From: Paraprevotella sp.
Lineage (GTDB): Bacteria > Bacteroidota > Bacteroidia > Bacteroidales > Bacteroidaceae
Reading direction: 5' to 3'
Assembly: GCA_017425765.1 (NCBI GenBank)
Contig: JAFOXE010000009.1
Coordinates: 1 to 9,135, forward strand
DNA: 9,135 nt
Of the stretch, positions 6,591 through 9,135 are shown in pieces (the stretch's first letter is position 1; the number at the start of each line of letters is the position of its first letter). The notes below the pieces were generated by a model. It saw only the letters and a program-made list of their open reading frames with translations, was not told the origin of the DNA and searched no databases. Both the position numbers and the translations under genes were made by a program.

Positions 6591-6612
6591 ACTACAAGTG
6601 CGCCTTAGACGA

Positions 6613-8145
6613 ATGGAAGAAACTGTGAATAAAGATAACGCCGGACACCATGATTCTGATGCTTCATACGACCACGTATTGAAGTATACCGGAGTATTTG
6701 GTGGTGTGCAAGGACTTACGATGTTGATGTCTATTGTGCGCAATAAGTTTGCCTCGGAATTACTCGGTCGTTCAGGTATAGCATTGATTGGCATCTACAA
6801 CAGCATTGCTACATTTATGTCTAGCACGTCAAATCTGGGAATACCTTTCAGTGCTGTTCGAAATATATCCGAACTTTTCGAGAAGGGTTCGGAGAAGGAG
6901 ATAAAGCAATATGCATGTGTGGTGCGTACATGGAGTTTGTGGACCGGTTTATTAGGTTTTCTTTTGTGTCTATGCTTGTCGCCGTTGATTAGTTACCTGT
7001 CGTTTGATGGCGATATGTCATATACATTGCAAATTTGTATGATAGCGCCTATGGTGTTTGCTTTGGCGATTACCTCGGGTGAAATATCTATATTGAAGGG
7101 CTTGCGCCGCTTGAAACGTGTGGCTATTATTTCCGCAGCAGCTGCTTTTGTCACTTTACTCTGTACTTTACCATTTTTCTATCAGTGGCAAATAGCCGGT
7201 ATTATCCCTGCATTAGTGGTTAGTACATTAGCGGTTATGTGTGTACACTTGTATTTCTCGTTGCAGGTATATGCTTGGTACGTTGAGCCATTCTCGGCAT
7301 GTATTTTCCGACAAGGAATGGGTATGGTTAAATTAGGGGTGCCGTATGTGTTGGCTGCAATTGCCGGTTCTCTTTCTGCTTTGGCTATCCCCGCTTGCTT
7401 GGTTAAATTAGCATCTCTAGAGGTTGTGGGCCTATATCAGGTTGGATATGGCTTGATGGTAACGTATGCGGGAATTGTGTTTGTGGCTGTAGAAGCAGAT
7501 TACTTCCCCCGGCTATCATCCGTAAATCATGATGTGGAAAGACTTAATAAGGTAATAAACCAGCAGATAGAGGTTTGTATCTTGTTAATAGCTCCATTTT
7601 TGATTTTTTTTATTACTTGCATGCCGTTGGTCATTCGAATGTTATATACAGAAGAGTTCTTGAGTGTAACGAATATGGCTGTATGTGCCTCATTTTACAT
7701 GTTTTTCCGTGCGTTGGTGGTACCTATAGCATACACAGCTTTGGCCAAAGGTGACTCAGTGATGTATTTGCTCATGGAGGTGATTTATGATATTGTTTCT
7801 GTAGCAATGATTGGCGTAGGTTTTTATTATGGTGGATTGATGGGAACGGGTGTTGCCTTATCGTTGGCTAGCTTGTTCGATCTGCTGATGATATTCTCTA
7901 TATACGGTCGCAGTTATGGATTTAGATTCTCACCTTCGGCCCTTCGTTTGGCCTTGTTGCAAGGAACTTGTTTGTCTTGTGGAGTGATATTGTGCTTGCA
8001 GCCCAATGTCTGGATTAAGTATATAGGATGTAGTGTTGTTTTGCTTCTTTCGCTGGTAGTTTCGGTGGTGTTACTACAAAAGAAAACCACACTACTAGGC
8101 GATTTTAAGAACAAGATAATCCGTAAATTTATACGCCATGAGTAA
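6613..8145 (+). CDS. Wzx-type polysaccharide flippase (MOP superfamily)
   Basis: This encodes 510 aa, a usual length for O-antigen/capsule flippases, and is almost entirely hydrophobic helices with short charged loops, about 12-14 membrane segments. After a polar N-terminus (MEETVNKDNAGHHD) come VLKYTGVFGGVQGLTMLMSI and the conserved-type region NKFASELLGRSGIALIGIYN, then NLGIPFSAVRNISE, as in Bacteroidota lipid-III flippases. A YFPRLSS motif in the middle is also typical. It would move lipid-linked oligosaccharide units across the inner membrane. I chose the ATG at 6613 over the upstream GTG at 6598 because the predicted transcript starts only about 9 nt before the GTG. It is first in an operon: its last 8 bases overlap the start of the downstream glycosyltransferase, which suggests translational coupling. 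An amino-acid or peptidoglycan-lipid exporter of the same superfamily is less likely given the neighbours. Confidence 0.85.
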   Translation: MEETVNKDNAGHHDSDASYDHVLKYTGVFGGVQGLTMLMSIVRNKFASELLGRSGIALIGIYNSIATFMSSTSNLGIPFSAVRNISELFEKGSEKEIKQYACVVRTWSLWTGLLGFLLCLCLSPLISYLSFDGDMSYTLQICMIAPMVFALAITSGEISILKGLRRLKRVAIISAAAAFVTLLCTLPFFYQWQIAGIIPALVVSTLAVMCVHLYFSLQVYAWYVEPFSACIFRQGMGMVKLGVPYVLAAIAGSLSALAIPACLVKLASLEVVGLYQVGYGLMVTYAGIVFVAVEADYFPRLSSVNHDVERLNKVINQQIEVCILLIAPFLIFFITCMPLVIRMLYTEEFLSVTNMAVCASFYMFFRALVVPIAYTALAKGDSVMYLLMEVIYDIVSVAMIGVGFYYGGLMGTGVALSLASLFDLLMIFSIYGRSYGFRFSPSALRLALLQGTCLSCGVILCLQPNVWIKYIGCSVVLLLSLVVSVVLLQKKTTLLGDFKNKIIRKFIRHE

Positions 8146-9127
8146 AGTGTCCCTACTTGTAGCCGTATACAACACGAAGAGTTTTTTGTCTTCTTGCTTA
8201 GACTCTTTGTTGCAGCAAACGCATACAGATATTGAGGTCTTGTGTGTGGATGATGTTTCAGACGACGGAAGTTGGGAGCTATTGTGCCAATATGCACAAA
8301 AGGATAAGCGCGTGGTTGCGGTGCGACAAACCACAAATCAGGGACAGGCAGTGGCTCGTAATCGCGCACTGCAGATGGCAAACGGAGAGTTTGTGGCGAT
8401 GGTGGACAGTGACGATTGGTTGGATTCGGATGCCTTAGAGAAGGCACTGAAAGTGTTTGAGGAACATCCACAAACCGATGCGGTGCTCTTCGATTTACAA
8501 CTTTACGATGAACAAACCGGTGGAATCTCCTCATATTCTTCTGAGTTTGACACCGCGGTGTTGTCTGGTTATGATGCGTTTCGACTGAGTTTGGATTGGC
8601 AATTGCATGGCCTATATATGATAAGAACAAGCCTGCACAAGGTTTATCCATTTGATACCACATGCAAGCTTTTCAGTGACGACAACACTACTCGAATGCA
8701 TTTCCTTCACAGCCGAGAGGTTCGAGGCGGAGGTGGAAAATATTTTTATCGAAAGCATCCTGAGTCAATGACAACAAAAGTTTCGATGTTGCGTTTCGAC
8801 TATTTAGAGGCCAATTTAAGTATGCGTTTGCAGATGCTTAGGGAGAATGTTCCTGTGGATAGTCTGTTTCTTTATGAAGGTCATCGTTGGCAGAATTACA
8901 TAGGTATGTATTATTTCTATTTCATGCACAAGAAACATTTTACTATTGGAGAGCGTAAGGAAATAATGGGTAGGATGAAATATATCTTGAATACCTTCTC
9001 AAAAGAAGAAGTTCCCAAGGAAGTGAGAAGAAGAATAGGATATCGTATAGTCCGTCCTTTCGCTTTGTTCCGTGTACAAGAAGAAATCTTTTTTAGAATA
9101 AGAGGTCTTTTGGGTAGAAACATTTGA
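8138..9127 (+). CDS. Family 2 glycosyltransferase (GT-A fold)
   Basis: The protein has 329 aa, complete, with the ATG at 8138 inside the end of the flippase gene (8-bp overlap) and TGA at 9125-9127. The N-terminal GT-A domain is classical: VSLLVAVYNTKSFLSSCLDS (4-23), EVLCVDDVSDDGS (33-45) with D38/D39 for the nucleotide, NQGQAVARNRAL (67-78), and the metal-binding DSDDW (90-94). The segment FSDDNTTRMHF (179-189) sits where the acceptor-side catalytic aspartate pair normally lies, and YRKHPESMT (204-212) corresponds to the family's Y-R-x-H-x-x-S-x-T ending. The remaining 110 residues are charged and helical, probably for membrane or acceptor association. It would add a sugar to the same lipid-linked unit exported by the flippase. 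Donor sugar cannot be predicted. The operon may continue past the window; only 8 bases follow the stop codon. Confidence 0.9.
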   Translation: MSKVSLLVAVYNTKSFLSSCLDSLLQQTHTDIEVLCVDDVSDDGSWELLCQYAQKDKRVVAVRQTTNQGQAVARNRALQMANGEFVAMVDSDDWLDSDALEKALKVFEEHPQTDAVLFDLQLYDEQTGGISSYSSEFDTAVLSGYDAFRLSLDWQLHGLYMIRTSLHKVYPFDTTCKLFSDDNTTRMHFLHSREVRGGGGKYFYRKHPESMTTKVSMLRFDYLEANLSMRLQMLRENVPVDSLFLYEGHRWQNYIGMYYFYFMHKKHFTIGERKEIMGRMKYILNTFSKEEVPKEVRRRIGYRIVRPFALFRVQEEIFFRIRGLLGRNI

Positions 9128-9135
9128 TTGTAAAT

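Noticed and set aside
6489..6794. Minus-strand ORF of 101 codons covering the flippase promoter
   Set aside because: It overlaps the promoter and N-terminus of the flippase, has no promoter or recognisable protein features, and fits a chance ORF.
7914..8663. Long minus-strand ORF of 249 codons opposite the flippase end and the second GT2
   Set aside because: Its translation is rich in H, P, R and T with no recognisable domain, and it lies wholly antisense to two clear genes whose motifs are intact. It is a shadow frame.

Overview
The window looks like part of a surface-polysaccharide (exopolysaccharide, capsule or O-antigen type) locus from a member of the Bacteroidales, such as Bacteroides, Prevotella or a relative. 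Four things point there: promoter candidates upstream of the genes match the Bacteroidota -7 consensus TAnnTTTG rather than a sigma-70 -10 box; start codons lack clear Shine-Dalgarno sequences and sit behind A/T-rich leaders; the secreted enzyme ends in a module resembling the type IX secretion or Por C-terminal sorting domain; and the sequence is moderately AT-rich. The exact genus cannot be told from the sequence.

Layout, left to right. (1) A 5'-truncated family-2 glycosyltransferase on the + strand runs off the left edge and ends at 731. (2) A GT4-like glycosyltransferase on the - strand (732-1835) meets it tail to tail with no spacer, the two stop codons being adjacent. (3) A 459-bp non-coding block (1836-2294) is densely structured. 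It holds a promoter for the GT4 gene, then what looks like an independent small-RNA unit on the - strand (promoter 2085-2092, folded body, strong intrinsic terminator ending at 1934), then the tandem hairpins and terminator that close the next gene. (4) A very large secreted multidomain protein on the - strand (2295-6362, about 1355 aa) carries a GH128-like glycoside hydrolase core flanked by binding-type modules and a C-terminal sorting tail. (5) A divergent promoter region (6363-6612) contains two promoters with the same 13-nt core, one embedded in a perfect palindrome. (6) A + strand pair follows: a Wzx-type polysaccharide flippase and a second GT2, overlapping by 8 bp.

Working together, the three glycosyltransferases would assemble a lipid-linked oligosaccharide on the cytoplasmic side of the inner membrane and the flippase would move it to the periplasm. 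The GH128-like enzyme is exported and may trim, release or harvest a beta-1,3-glucan-type polymer. That functional link is an inference from gene position. The mixed gene orientation, the secreted hydrolase and the small-RNA candidate are the least ordinary aspects of the window. I see no tRNA, rRNA, CRISPR array, insertion sequence or transposase.
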